From Enhydrobacter aerosaccus (GTDB taxonomy: Bacteria > Pseudomonadota > Alphaproteobacteria > Reyranellales > Reyranellaceae): a DNA stretch of 64,000 nt. Where the stretch lies: assembly GCF_900167455.1 (NCBI RefSeq), contig NZ_FUWJ01000006.1, positions 214,005-278,004 on the forward strand. The letters are read 5' to 3'. Below the pieces are notes generated by a model. The model worked only from the letters and a program-made list of their open reading frames with translations. It made no database searches and was not told where the DNA came from. The translations under genes and the position numbers were made by a program. Shown here piece after piece: positions 51,756 through 60,309 of this stretch. Numbering within the stretch: the stretch's first letter is position 1; the number at the start of each line of letters is the position of its first letter.

Positions 51756-52655
51756 CTATTCGGCAGCCAACGGATGTTGAAGCTGTGAGCGCAGGGTGTT
51801 GCGACCAAGCTCTTCGAGCAGACCGGTCATCAGGCGCTTCACGACCCCCATCGTCGGCAGGCGTTCGTGGCGCGCCTCATCCATATACAGTCCTCGATTG
51901 ATCTCGATCTGCAGGGCGTGACGGCCGGCCGCCGGCCGTCCGTAGCGCTGGGTGGTGAAGCCACCGGCATAGGGTTGGTTGCGTAGCACCCGGAGCCCCT
52001 GGCCTGCGAGCCAGCGCTCCGCCAGGTCGACGATGTCGGGGGGGCAGGCATCGCCATGGTTATCGCCCAGGACGATATCCACGCGTTGATCCTTGTCCCG
52101 TCCCGTCAGCCCTGAAGCGGATGAAGGCATGGAATGCGCATCAATCAGCAGGGCCGTGCCAAAATGGCAGTGGGTCTCTTCGACAAGTCGCGCCAGGGCG
52201 GTGTGGTAAGGCCGCCAGCAGGTCTTGAGCCGGTGTTCGATCTCGTCTGCCGGAACGCGGCGGCGATAGATGGCCTCGCCACTGGCGGCGACACGGGGAA
52301 TCATGCCCAAACCCGCGGCCACGCGGGTGGTGCGGTGGTTGAGGGGACGCGGCAGCGGTCCTTCGAACATGCCCGGATCGAGCTCGTAGGGCTCGCGGTT
52401 CACGTCGACATAGGAGCGCGGGAAACGGGCCGCCAGGAGCGGTATGCCGAGGCCGGGTGCGTCTCCGAACAACTCGTCGACGAAAGCATCCTCGGCGCGC
52501 CGCAGCGCCGCAAGCGGCACTGCTGCCAATTTCAGGAAATCGGCAGGGTAGCTGTCGCCGCTGTGGGGAGAGGCCACGACCATCGGAAAGGTCTGCCGCT
52601 CTGGCAGGCGGCAGTGGAAAGCCTCGTGTTCCGACGAAGGCGCCGCAAAGTCCAT
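51756..52655 (-). CDS. N-formylglutamate amidohydrolase family protein
   Basis: A 299-aa hydrolase of the HutG/N-formylglutamate family, which releases formate and glutamate at the end of one histidine-degradation route. SPHSGDSYP (residues 29-37), AEDAFVDELF, YVDVNREPYELDP and LLIDAHSMPS carry the metal-binding and substrate residues. The ATG at 52655 follows GAAGG; an upstream frame to 52715 is not needed. No other hut genes are adjacent, so another N-acyl amino acid could be the substrate. Confidence 0.88.
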   Translation of the reverse strand: MDFAAPSSEHEAFHCRLPERQTFPMVVASPHSGDSYPADFLKLAAVPLAALRRAEDAFVDELFGDAPGLGIPLLAARFPRSYVDVNREPYELDPGMFEGPLPRPLNHRTTRVAAGLGMIPRVAASGEAIYRRRVPADEIEHRLKTCWRPYHTALARLVEETHCHFGTALLIDAHSMPSSASGLTGRDKDQRVDIVLGDNHGDACPPDIVDLAERWLAGQGLRVLRNQPYAGGFTTQRYGRPAAGRHALQIEINRGLYMDEARHERLPTMGVVKRLMTGLLEELGRNTLRSQLQHPLAAE

Positions 52656-52701
52656 CCGGCCTTCATAGCGCGTGCGCGGGAGGACGTCACGCGTCCCGGG
52701 C

Positions 52702-52730
52702 TTGCAAAGCGGCAAGCGGCGATGTAGACG
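52702..52730 (+). promoter_or_regulatory. Putative tRNA-Val promoter
   Basis: TTGCAA (52702-52707) and TAGACG (52725-52730) are separated by 17 bases, 17 bases upstream of the tRNA 5' end. The -10 match is partial. Confidence 0.4.
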
Positions 52731-52746
52731 ACCGCCCTCCGGTGAT

Positions 52747-52821
52747 GGGCGCGTAGCTCAGCGGTAGAGCACTGTCTTGACATGGCAGTGGCCACAGGTT
52801 CGATCCCTGTCGCGCCCACCA
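52747..52821 (+). tRNA. tRNA-Val (anticodon GAC)
   Basis: Complete 75-nt cloverleaf: acceptor GGGCGCG pairs with CGCGCCC (52811-52817), D arm GCTC/GAGC, anticodon stem CTGTC/GGCAG around loop TTGACAT, and T arm ACAGG/CCTGT with loop TTCGATC. CCA (52819-52821) is encoded. The anticodon GAC reads valine codons GUC and GUU. A diverged copy of its 3' part occurs 300 bp downstream. Confidence 0.97.
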
Positions 52822-52931
52822 TCACCTTGGTCTCATTTGATTTTCCCGGTATCGCTTGCGGCACGTTCTGCCAGAGATCGGGAGGCCTGCGATGAGCAGG
52901 AAGGTCAAAGCCGGCCGGTTCAACTGTGTCA

Positions 52932-53108
52932 TCATCCGGTGAGCTGGCGACTGTCGCGGAAAGCGCACTTTCGGCGACGCTCGCCGCGCGCCAGTAGGGC
53001 TGGTGGAACCACGAGTCCCAGCTCGTTGGCGGTCGTACGGTTGATGAAGAGCTCGAACAGGGTTGGCTGTGAGACGGGCATTTCCGCCGGCTTGGCGCCA
53101 TTGTATTT
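52932..53108 (-). pseudogene. C-terminal fragment of an ABC transporter substrate-binding protein
   Basis: Translating the minus strand gives KYNGAKPAEMPVSQPTLFEL, continuing FINRTTANELGLVVPPALLARGERR and a stop at 52932. This is the C-terminal end of ABC_sub_bind-type periplasmic proteins (the typical pattern is [41 protein letters not shown]). The rest of the gene is missing: the frame runs into the degenerate tRNA copy at 53124. The fragment is trapped between the intact tRNA and that copy, so it looks like leftover cargo or host sequence from an integration and deletion event. Confidence 0.7.
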
Positions 53109-53123
53109 GTCCGTTCCGACTTC

Positions 53124-53168
53124 CTTGACATGGCGGGGGCACAGCTTCAATCCCTGTCGCGCCCACCA
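53124..53168 (+). repeat. Degenerate copy of the tRNA-Val 3' half (attachment-site-like remnant)
   Basis: This 45-bp stretch matches the tRNA from the anticodon loop through CCA: CTTGACATGGC is identical, then a few changes and a one-base gap in the variable and T-stem region, then 21 identical bases ATCCCTGTCGCGCCCACCATC reaching past CCA. It lacks the 5' half, so it cannot be a working tRNA. Direct repeats of a tRNA 3' end are the classic result of integrase-mediated insertion. Confidence 0.85.
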
Positions 53169-53186
53169 TCGCCGGACCACGATCCC

Positions 53187-55232
53187 TTGAAATCCGATTT
53201 TTTCTCCCTCTACTCCCACGACTTCGTTCGCGTCGCCTGCTGCGTTCCGCGTACCCGCGTCGCCGATGCCCCTTACAACCTCGCCGAGACGTTGAAGCTT
53301 GCCGCCGCCGGGGACAAGGCCCGGACGGCAGTCATGGTCTTTCCCGAGCTCGGCCTTTCGTCCTACGCCATCGAGGACCTGCTTCTGCAGGATGCCCTTC
53401 TCGACGAGGTCGAAGACTCCGTCGCCAAGGTGGTCGAGGCATCGAAGACGTTGTTCCCGGTCCTGATCGTCGGCGCGCCGCTGCGTCTGGCCGGCCGGCT
53501 CTACAACACCGCGATCGTTATCCACCGTGGCAAGATTCTCGGCGTCGTGCCGAAGACCTATCTGCCGAATTATCGCGAGTTCTACGAAAAGCGGCACTTC
53601 GTCTCGGGTGCTAACGTGATTCGGCAGGAAGTCGAGATTGCCGGACACACAGTGCCGTTCGGCACCGAGTTTCTGTTCGAGGCCAAGGGCATCGATCTCA
53701 CGTTCCATGTCGAGATCTGCGAGGACATCTGGGTTCCGGTGCCGCCCTCCAGCCACGCCGCGCTGGCCGGTGCCGAGTTGCTCGTGAACCTATCCGCCAG
53801 CAACATCACCATCGGCAAGGCCGAGGCGCGCCAGCTGCTGTGCGGCAGCCAGTCGATGCGCGCCATCGCGGCTTATGCCTACTCCGCGGCGGGGCCCGGT
53901 GAATCGACCACCGATCTGGCCTGGGACGGCCAGGCGGCGATCTACGAAGTCGGCGATCTGCTGGCCGAGTCGTCGCGCTTCGAGAAAGACTCCACGATCG
54001 TGCAGGCTGATGTCGACGTTGGCCGAATCCGCCAGGAACGGCTGCGCAACAATGGCTTCGCCGATTGCGCGCTGCAGGAACGCGAGCGGGTGGCTTGTTT
54101 CAAGCGCATTGCCTTTTCGTTCGACGCGCCGACCGAATCGGTCGCGCTCGATCGCCTGGTGGAGCGTTTCCCCTATGTGCCGTCGGACCCGGCAAAGCTG
54201 CGCGATAATTGCTACGAGGCCTACAATATCCAGGTCCAGGGCCTTGCCCAGCGCTTCAAGTCGAGCGGCGTGCAGAACGCTGTCATCGGTGTTTCAGGCG
54301 GTCTCGATTCCACTCATGCATTGATTGTGACCTGTCGGGCGATGGACATGCTGGGCCTCGACCGCAAGAACGTGAAGGCGTTCACGCTGCCGGGCTTCGG
54401 GACCTCGGACAAGACCTATGCCAATGCCTGGCGGCTGATGAAGGCACTCGGGGTGACGGCCGACGAGATCGACATCAAGCCGGCGGCGAAGCAGATGCTG
54501 GCCGACATCGGCCATTCCTTCGCCAAGGGCGAGAAGCTCTACGACGTCACCTTCGAGAACGTGCAGGCGGGGCTGCGCACGGATTACTTGTTCCGGCTCG
54601 CTAACCAACATCGCGGGCTGGTTGTCGGAACCGGCGACCTGTCCGAGCTCGGTCTCGGCTGGTGCACCTATGGCGTGGGCGACCACATGTCCCACTACAA
54701 TCCGAACGGCTCCGTCTCCAAGACGCTGATCCAGCATCTGATCCGCTTCGTCGCAGCGTCGGGCGACGTCGATCAGGAAACGGCGGTCATCCTGCACGAT
54801 ATCCTCAACACCGAGATCTCACCCGAGCTCATTCCGGCCGATGCCGGCGGCGTCATCCAGTCGACCGAACAGTTTGTCGGGCCCTATGCGCTGCAGGATT
54901 TCAATCTGTACTATCTGACGCGTCTCGGCTACCGGCCGTCGAAGATCGCCTTCCTGGCCTGGAATGCCTGGCACGATGTCGAGCGCGGCGCCTGGCCGGC
55001 GAACCTTCCGGAAGGGACGAAACGAGCCTTTGCACTCGAGGAGATCCGGCGGTGGCTCGAGCTCTTTCTGCGCCGCTTCTTCAGCAACCAGTTCAAACGC
55101 TCGGCGTTGCCCAATGGACCGAAGATCTCGTCGGGGGGATCGCTCTCGCCGCGCGGCGATTGGCGAGCTCCTTCGGATGGCAGCCCCGATGTCTGGCTCG
55201 CGGAACTGAAGGAGTCCGTCCCCGAGCGCTAG
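53187..55232 (+). CDS. nadE: Glutamine-dependent NAD(+) synthase
   Basis: Amidates nicotinate adenine dinucleotide using ammonia from glutamine. The 681-aa protein has an N-terminal nitrilase-type glutaminase domain with Glu in FPELGLSSY, Lys in PKTYLPNY and Cys in EICEDIW, and a C-terminal synthase domain with the P-loop GVSGGLDST and GTGDLSELGLGW. The family normally begins at DFFSLYRHGFxRVA, matched here from TTG at 53187. An ATG at 53130 inside the tRNA remnant would add 19 unrelated residues; no strong ribosome site marks either start, so the remnant may have altered the 5' end. Confidence 0.93.
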   Translation: MKSDFFSLYSHDFVRVACCVPRTRVADAPYNLAETLKLAAAGDKARTAVMVFPELGLSSYAIEDLLLQDALLDEVEDSVAKVVEASKTLFPVLIVGAPLRLAGRLYNTAIVIHRGKILGVVPKTYLPNYREFYEKRHFVSGANVIRQEVEIAGHTVPFGTEFLFEAKGIDLTFHVEICEDIWVPVPPSSHAALAGAELLVNLSASNITIGKAEARQLLCGSQSMRAIAAYAYSAAGPGESTTDLAWDGQAAIYEVGDLLAESSRFEKDSTIVQADVDVGRIRQERLRNNGFADCALQERERVACFKRIAFSFDAPTESVALDRLVERFPYVPSDPAKLRDNCYEAYNIQVQGLAQRFKSSGVQNAVIGVSGGLDSTHALIVTCRAMDMLGLDRKNVKAFTLPGFGTSDKTYANAWRLMKALGVTADEIDIKPAAKQMLADIGHSFAKGEKLYDVTFENVQAGLRTDYLFRLANQHRGLVVGTGDLSELGLGWCTYGVGDHMSHYNPNGSVSKTLIQHLIRFVAASGDVDQETAVILHDILNTEISPELIPADAGGVIQSTEQFVGPYALQDFNLYYLTRLGYRPSKIAFLAWNAWHDVERGAWPANLPEGTKRAFALEEIRRWLELFLRRFFSNQFKRSALPNGPKISSGGSLSPRGDWRAPSDGSPDVWLAELKESVPER

Positions 55233-55282
55233 GCGGCCGCCGCGCGGCGGGTCGTTCGGCTCGCCAGGAGGAGTCGCCCGCG

Positions 55283-55693
55283 ATGCCAACCCTTTCGATT
55301 TCGGCCGAGCAGGTCTGTTACCTCATCGTCAAGGCGCGCGAGTTCGACGTGCAGGACGTGACGACGGATCCGGACGATGCATCCAACGCCGCTGACGACA
55401 GGATGATCGCCGTTCTCGAAGAACATTCGGACAATCCCGTCGTTCAGGAAATCGTCGCCTTTATCGACGCGCTGGGCGACGACGAGAAGGCCGATCTCGT
55501 GGCCTTGATGCAACTCGGACGCGGCGACCGCGAGATGGAGGAATGGCAGGCACTCCACGACGAGGCCTTGCGCGAATATATCGAGCGCACCGCGGACTAC
55601 CTCCTCGGCCAGCCACTGGTCAGCGACTATCTTGAGGAAGGTCTGGCTCAATTCGGATTCACCTGCTCGGGGTTCGAAGTGGGTCGGCTGTGA
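55283..55693 (+). CDS. DUF3775 domain-containing protein
   Basis: A 136-aa acidic protein. LSISAEQVCYLIVKAREFDV, DPDDASNAADDRMIAVLE, ALMQLGRGDREMEEW and TADYLLGQPLVSDYLEEGL are the DUF3775 pattern. AGGAGGAG lies just upstream of the ATG. No function is known. It lies between nadE and a rhodanese gene, all in the same direction. Confidence 0.82.
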   Translation: MPTLSISAEQVCYLIVKAREFDVQDVTTDPDDASNAADDRMIAVLEEHSDNPVVQEIVAFIDALGDDEKADLVALMQLGRGDREMEEWQALHDEALREYIERTADYLLGQPLVSDYLEEGLAQFGFTCSGFEVGRL

Positions 55694-55783
55694 AGGCATC
55701 GTTCCGCGAATATCGAACAAGCGGAGGGCTTCCGCGCTTCGTGCCCAGCAAGTACAAATGGGCATCGTCCGGGAGGAGAATCG

Positions 55784-56194
55784 ATGCCGTTGAACATCAA
55801 GAAGACCGTGCAGCAGATGGTCGACGAAGCGAGCCGAGAGATCGAAACCGTGTCGGTCGAAGAGGCGAAGAAGCTTCTCGGACAACCGGGCATCACATTC
55901 ATCGACATCCGGGATCCGCGGGAATTGTGGCGGGACGGCACGATCCCGGGCGCGATCAACGTGACGCGGGGCATGCTCGAGATGTGGATCGATCCACATA
56001 GTCCGTACGCCAAGGACTATTTCCAGACCGGCAACAAGTTCATCTTCTTTTGCGCCGGTGCCTGGCGCTCGGCGCTGGCGACGAAGACGGCCCAGGATAT
56101 GGGGCTTTCGCCGGTCGCCCATCTCGAGGGCGGCCTGAGCGGGTGGAAGAAGGCAGGCGGGCCTGTCGAACAGGTGGAGCCGAAGAAGAAGTAG
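55784..56194 (+). CDS. Rhodanese-like sulfurtransferase
   Basis: A 136-aa single-domain protein. ITFIDIRDPRELWRDGTIPGAINV begins the fold, and the active-site loop CAGAWRS holds the catalytic cysteine, followed by HLEGGLSGWKKAGGPV. A short helical N-terminal extension (residues 1-20) precedes the domain. GGGAGGAG precedes the ATG. The acyl-CoA ligase gene starts nine bases after its stop, implying one transcript. Confidence 0.9.
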   Translation: MPLNIKKTVQQMVDEASREIETVSVEEAKKLLGQPGITFIDIRDPRELWRDGTIPGAINVTRGMLEMWIDPHSPYAKDYFQTGNKFIFFCAGAWRSALATKTAQDMGLSPVAHLEGGLSGWKKAGGPVEQVEPKKK

Positions 56195-56203
56195 GTGAGG
56201 GAC

Positions 56204-57805
56204 ATGAGCGCGGATCAGCCGCTGGTTCCGCAGCCGACGGAGCGGGAATTCCCCGAGTTCGTGTCAATCCCTGTGCGGGTCGCCCGCAACGCGAAGCTCT
56301 ATCCGGACAAGATCGTCGTGCAATGCCAGGGCGAGGCTCGGACCTGGCACGACTTCGACCGTCGCGTGAACAAGATCGCGCGCACTCTTGCCGGCATGGG
56401 TATCGGCAGAGGCGACAAGATCGCCGTCCTGGCAGTGAACTCGATCGAATATCTCGAGACCTTCATCGGCGGGTTGCGATCCGGGGCCTGCGTCGTGCCG
56501 CTGTCGACGATGGCGGCATCGGATGCGCTCGAGAAGATGCTGGACGACTGCGACGCGAAAGTGCTGTTTCTGTCGGACCAGTATCGCCAGCTGGTCGAGC
56601 CCTACGAGCAGAAGCTGTCCAAGCTCGTTCCTGGCGGCCGTATCGCCTACGACTTCGAGCGCCCGGGATGGCAAGGCTTCGAACATTGGATGAGCCAAGC
56701 CAGCGAGCTGGCCTTCGAACAGCCCATCCATGCCCTAGACGACTTCAATATCATCTACAGCTCCGGAACCACTGGGCTGCCGAAAGGGATACTACACAGC
56801 CACGTGATGCGCGACATGCTGGCGGTGCGCTTCACGGCCTTCGACTACAGTCCCGGCACCATCTCGCTAGCGTCCACACCGCTCTATTCCAACACGACGC
56901 TGGTCGCGGTGCTGGCCACGATCGGCATCGGCGGCACGACCATCCTGATGCGCAAGTTCGACGTCGTGCAGTTTCTGGAGATCGCCCAGCGCGAGCGCGT
57001 CACCCATGCCATGCTCGTGCCGGTGCAGTATCAGCGCATCCTCGCCCATCCGGATTTCGACAAATACGATCTCAGCGCCTTCAAGGCCAAGCTCTCCACC
57101 AGTGCGCCGCTCCGTGCGCAGGTGAAGGCCGATTGCCTGAAGCGCTGGCCCGGCCGATTGATCGAGATCTATGGCCTTACGGAGGGTGGAGGAAGCTGCA
57201 CGCTGGAGGCAAACCTTTACCCCGACAAGCTACATACGGTCGGCAAGCCCGGGCTGGGCAGCGAGATCGTGGTCCTGGGCGAGCAGGGGCAGGTGCTGCC
57301 GCAAGGCGAGGTCGGCGAGCTTGCCGGGCGAGCCGAGCTGATGATGAAGGGCTACTACAAGCAGGATGACAAGACGCGCGACCTTCTCTGGTACGACAAG
57401 GAGGGGCGGCTGTATTTCAAGTCGGGAGACATGGGCAAGATCGACGAGGACGGCTTCGTCGTCCTGCTTGATCGCAAGAAGGACATGATCATTTCCGGCG
57501 GGTTCAACGTCTATGCCGCCGACATCGAGGTGCTGCTGCTCAAAAATCCCGATATCGTCGACGCTGCGGTGATCGGTGTTCCGAGCGATCAGTGGGGTGA
57601 ATCGCCGCTGGCGCTTTGTGTTCGCCGTCCAGGGGCAAAGGTCGGTGAGGGCGACGTCAAGGAGTGGGCCAACGCCCAGCTCAGCAAGACGCAACGCCTG
57701 GTCGGAGTCGAATTTCGCGACTCGCTTCCGCGCAGCACCATCGGCAAGATCATGAAGCGTGAGCTGCGTGAGCCTTACTGGGCTGGACGCAGCGCCAGAA
57801 TCTGA
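56204..57805 (+). CDS. AMP-dependent acyl-CoA synthetase/ligase
   Basis: ANL-superfamily enzyme of 533 aa that activates a carboxylic acid to its CoA thioester through an acyl-adenylate. Motifs: YSSGTTGLPKGI (P-loop), IYGLTEGGGSC (motif A5), YFKSGDMGKIDEDGFVVLLDRKKDMIISGGFNVY (hinge and A8) and the catalytic lysine in STIGKIMKREL near the C-terminus. The substrate, medium-chain or aromatic acid, is not clear. The ATG at 56204 follows GGTGAGGG. It is followed eight bases later by a DUF3237 gene. Confidence 0.92.
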   Translation: MSADQPLVPQPTEREFPEFVSIPVRVARNAKLYPDKIVVQCQGEARTWHDFDRRVNKIARTLAGMGIGRGDKIAVLAVNSIEYLETFIGGLRSGACVVPLSTMAASDALEKMLDDCDAKVLFLSDQYRQLVEPYEQKLSKLVPGGRIAYDFERPGWQGFEHWMSQASELAFEQPIHALDDFNIIYSSGTTGLPKGILHSHVMRDMLAVRFTAFDYSPGTISLASTPLYSNTTLVAVLATIGIGGTTILMRKFDVVQFLEIAQRERVTHAMLVPVQYQRILAHPDFDKYDLSAFKAKLSTSAPLRAQVKADCLKRWPGRLIEIYGLTEGGGSCTLEANLYPDKLHTVGKPGLGSEIVVLGEQGQVLPQGEVGELAGRAELMMKGYYKQDDKTRDLLWYDKEGRLYFKSGDMGKIDEDGFVVLLDRKKDMIISGGFNVYAADIEVLLLKNPDIVDAAVIGVPSDQWGESPLALCVRRPGAKVGEGDVKEWANAQLSKTQRLVGVEFRDSLPRSTIGKIMKRELREPYWAGRSARI

Positions 57806-57812
57806 GGGCGTC

Positions 57813-58283
57813 ATGGCCGAACCAGCACTGCTGTCATCTCATCTCTTCACCCTAACGCTCGACGTCGATTCCAACGTGACCGACGTCGGCGATACTCCCT
57901 ACGGCCGCCGCCGTATCGCGACGGTGAAAGGCGGGCATTTCGAGGGTAAGGAGCTGAAGGGAATCGTGCTGCCGACCCCGGGCGGGGATTGGCTGCTGCA
58001 GCGGCGCGACGGTATCCTCATGCTCGATGTGCGGCTCAGCCTCAAGACGCACGACGATCATCTGATCTACATGCACTATCGAGGCATGCGGCACGGCCCA
58101 GCCTGGGTCATTGAGCAGCTCAATAAGGGCGAGAAGGTCGATCCGAGCCAGTATTATTTCCGCACCACGCCCTGGTTCGAGACCGCCTCCGAGAAATATC
58201 GGTTCCTCAATCGCATCGTTTGCGTCGCCACCGGTCGGCGCGATCCGACCGGGCCAGTCTACGAGGTTTTCCAGATCCTTTGA
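57813..58283 (+). CDS. DUF3237 domain-containing protein
   Basis: A 156-aa protein. LFTLTLDVDSN near the start, GGHFEGKELKGIVLPTPGGDW, LDVRLSLKTHDDHLIYMHYRGMRHG and YFRTTPWFETASEKYRFLNRIVCVATG fit DUF3237, a beta-barrel family often next to acyl-CoA or aromatic catabolism genes. Function is unestablished. It is cotranscribed with the CoA ligase gene and ends the plus-strand run; the next gene converges on it. Confidence 0.88.
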   Translation: MAEPALLSSHLFTLTLDVDSNVTDVGDTPYGRRRIATVKGGHFEGKELKGIVLPTPGGDWLLQRRDGILMLDVRLSLKTHDDHLIYMHYRGMRHGPAWVIEQLNKGEKVDPSQYYFRTTPWFETASEKYRFLNRIVCVATGRRDPTGPVYEVFQIL

Positions 58284-58331
58284 GGGAAGATCATAGCCCT
58301 TTCGGGGCGTCGATGGTTTTCGGAGGCTCGT

Positions 58332-59183
58332 TCACGGTCCGGACGCGATCTTCTCCAGAACCGGCAGGATGTACTCGCGGAATTTGGCCGGGTTCTCGCT
58401 CATCGGGAAGTGCCCGAGTTCTTTCATGATCTGCACCTCGACGCCGGGGATCTGTTCTGCCGTGCGCAGCGTATCTTCGGGCGTGCAGGAGAAATCGTAC
58501 TCGCCGGTAAGCAGGTACAGAGGGCAGCGTCTGGTGTCGATCGCCTTGACCCTTTCACGCAGATCGCCATCGACGCGGTAAAAATAAAGATCGCCTTTGA
58601 AGACGCCCGGTCCACCCTGCATGTACATCCAGAGCGTCTCATGACGACTGACCGGCGGGCTATGCGGCGCGATCAGGCCGGAGATCAGGGCGGCACAGAC
58701 CTCACCGCCATGCACATCGGGGCGATGCAGCCAGGCGGTGTCGTACCAGGGCTGCTGGAAGTCGGCCGCTTCGAGCGCGATCAGAGCCCTGAATTCAGCC
58801 GCGTGCGCGATCGCGAGGTTCAGCACGATGCGGCCGCCGATCGAGCAGCCCATGACGACCGGCTTGTCCAGTTCCAGGCTGGCGCAGAAAGCCCGGATCG
58901 CGGCCGTATAGCTCTCGGTGGTCAGCCGATACTCCTCGCGTTCCCAGCCATCGGGCGGCGTCGATTTGCCATGCCAGGGCAGGTCGAACGCAAGCACCCG
59001 AAAACGCCGCGTGATCTCGGGATCCGCAAGCAGGTGTCGATATTGCCGATTGTCGGCCCCGGCCGTGTGGAGGCACACGAGCGGTATTCCCTGGCCCGCC
59101 TCTTCGAAATAGAGCCGGTGAGGAACGCCGCCGATCTCCGTGCGCAGGTAGCGGCCAATCATGGGATCGAGCTTCGGCGCCAC
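58332..59183 (-). CDS. Alpha/beta-hydrolase
   Basis: A 283-aa alpha/beta-hydrolase fold protein. The oxyanion region LVCLHTAGADNRQYRHLL, FDLPWHGKS, the nucleophile elbow GCSIGG (Ser near residue 119) and the terminal LGHFPMSENP with the catalytic His are visible. The start is GTG at 59183 because GGGAG lies nine bases upstream and the codon follows the preceding stop by one base; ATG at 59162 is an alternative. It is the third gene of a tightly coupled set. Substrate unknown. Confidence 0.88.
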   Translation of the reverse strand: MAPKLDPMIGRYLRTEIGGVPHRLYFEEAGQGIPLVCLHTAGADNRQYRHLLADPEITRRFRVLAFDLPWHGKSTPPDGWEREEYRLTTESYTAAIRAFCASLELDKPVVMGCSIGGRIVLNLAIAHAAEFRALIALEAADFQQPWYDTAWLHRPDVHGGEVCAALISGLIAPHSPPVSRHETLWMYMQGGPGVFKGDLYFYRVDGDLRERVKAIDTRRCPLYLLTGEYDFSCTPEDTLRTAEQIPGVEVQIMKELGHFPMSENPAKFREYILPVLEKIASGP

Positions 59184-59184
59184 G

Positions 59185-59565
59185 TTACGCTCCCTGTGCC
59201 AGTCTCGGCAGGGCCAGCAGGTCCTTGAAGTACTGCAGGTTCTGCAGCAGCGGGCGCAAATCACCTTCCATGGAGGCGGCGCCGCGCTTGGTCAGCGCGA
59301 AGAGATCGTGCCAGCCCGGCTTTGGAATGGGTTCCCAATAGCGGGCCCAAGCTTCCTCCGCGGCGCGAAACGTGAAGGCAGTCGACCGCATCAGCCGTAG
59401 GCCGCGATCGAGGTTCGCTATCGCGCCGGCGCTGATGGACAGGAAAAACGGTTCGGCGCCGATATCGATGCGGCATTCGACAGTGAGCCAATGGCCGCGC
59501 CGCATGAGATCGGCGTCGGCTGCGAGCAGCCGCGGCAGGCGGGCGAAGCGATCAGGCGGAGTCAT
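59185..59565 (-). CDS. Small conserved-looking protein, possibly SCP2-like
   Basis: A 126-aa protein. The segment HWLTVECRIDIGAEPFFLSISAGAIANLDRG followed by SGTAFTFRA-like beta strands recalls a sterol-carrier (SCP2) fold, but the match is weak. Its ATG overlaps the stop of the DUF6134 gene (ATGA) and the next gene starts one base after its own stop, so it is surely translated with them. Function not assigned. Confidence 0.6.
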   Translation of the reverse strand: MTPPDRFARLPRLLAADADLMRRGHWLTVECRIDIGAEPFFLSISAGAIANLDRGLRLMRSTAFTFRAAEEAWARYWEPIPKPGWHDLFALTKRGAASMEGDLRPLLQNLQYFKDLLALPRLAQGA

Positions 59566-60257
59566 TCCTGCAGAATGTAGTCGATGATCGAGCCGTCGGG
59601 AGCGGGAAAGCTGGCTTTCACCCATCGATTGCGATCATCGAACCATTGGCTGAACCGCAAGTCGCCCGTGTAGTCGTAGCGTGTCGCGGTCAGGGTATGG
59701 GTCACCGTCTTCACCGCTTCCTGGCCGACGACGGACACCTTTATCTTCGAGATGGTTCCGTACTGGGTATTGAGCAAAGCCGACTGTTCGACCTGAAGAC
59801 GGTTCCAATGCGTCGACGGAAGGATGCCGGCAGGCAGCTTGTCGCGCACTTCCGTCGCCGGCTGCACGCTCTCCTGGCCTCCGGGCGAGGATGCGGCTGG
59901 CTCGAGCCGGTCGACCGCTACGGCGCTGGCAGAGTGCTCGGCCTTCACGGCATATTTCGTCCCGTTGTCGTTTGCCTCGGACTCCAGGCGCAGGAAGGTG
60001 GAGCCCTCCCAAACCTCATGACAGCGATAATTATAGCGAAAGAGCGTGACTCCCAAGGCCTTCACGGCCAGGTCGAGCGAGGTCGCGACGTATTGCTTGC
60101 CGTCCTCGTGCCGGAAGCGCAGCGCATGATGACCGATCAGTTCGCCCTTTCGATAGACGGCGAAGATATGACTGCTGCCGTAGGGGAAATCCAAGGCGGC
60201 CGCGGCTCGAGCGGCTCCGGTAGACAACATCGTCGTGAGAAAGAAACGGCGCCTCAT
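59562..60257 (-). CDS. DUF6134-like secreted protein
   Basis: A 231-aa exported protein with a signal peptide containing arginines (MRRRFFLTTMLSTGAARAAAA). The mature part is beta-rich: HIFAVYRKGELIGHHALRFRHEDGK, YRCHEVWEGSTFLRLESEANDNGTKY, then RYDYTGDLRFSQWFDDRNRWVKASF, the pattern of DUF6134 proteins related to DUF3108. It is first in the three-gene minus-strand set with the SCP2-like and alpha/beta-hydrolase genes. Role unknown; an envelope or lipid-binding role is plausible. Confidence 0.72.
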   Translation of the reverse strand: MRRRFFLTTMLSTGAARAAAALDFPYGSSHIFAVYRKGELIGHHALRFRHEDGKQYVATSLDLAVKALGVTLFRYNYRCHEVWEGSTFLRLESEANDNGTKYAVKAEHSASAVAVDRLEPAASSPGGQESVQPATEVRDKLPAGILPSTHWNRLQVEQSALLNTQYGTISKIKVSVVGQEAVKTVTHTLTATRYDYTGDLRFSQWFDDRNRWVKASFPAPDGSIIDYILQE

Positions 60258-60309
60258 CAGTCCCCGTAACGTCTACGAAGGCGCGAGGTCCCTGGATCGG
60301 TCACGCGCT

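Noticed and set aside
52532..53131. Minus-strand frame containing MVGATGIEPV
   Set aside because: This peptide is the well-known false translation of the antisense of a tRNA 3' end; here it spans the tRNA-Val gene.
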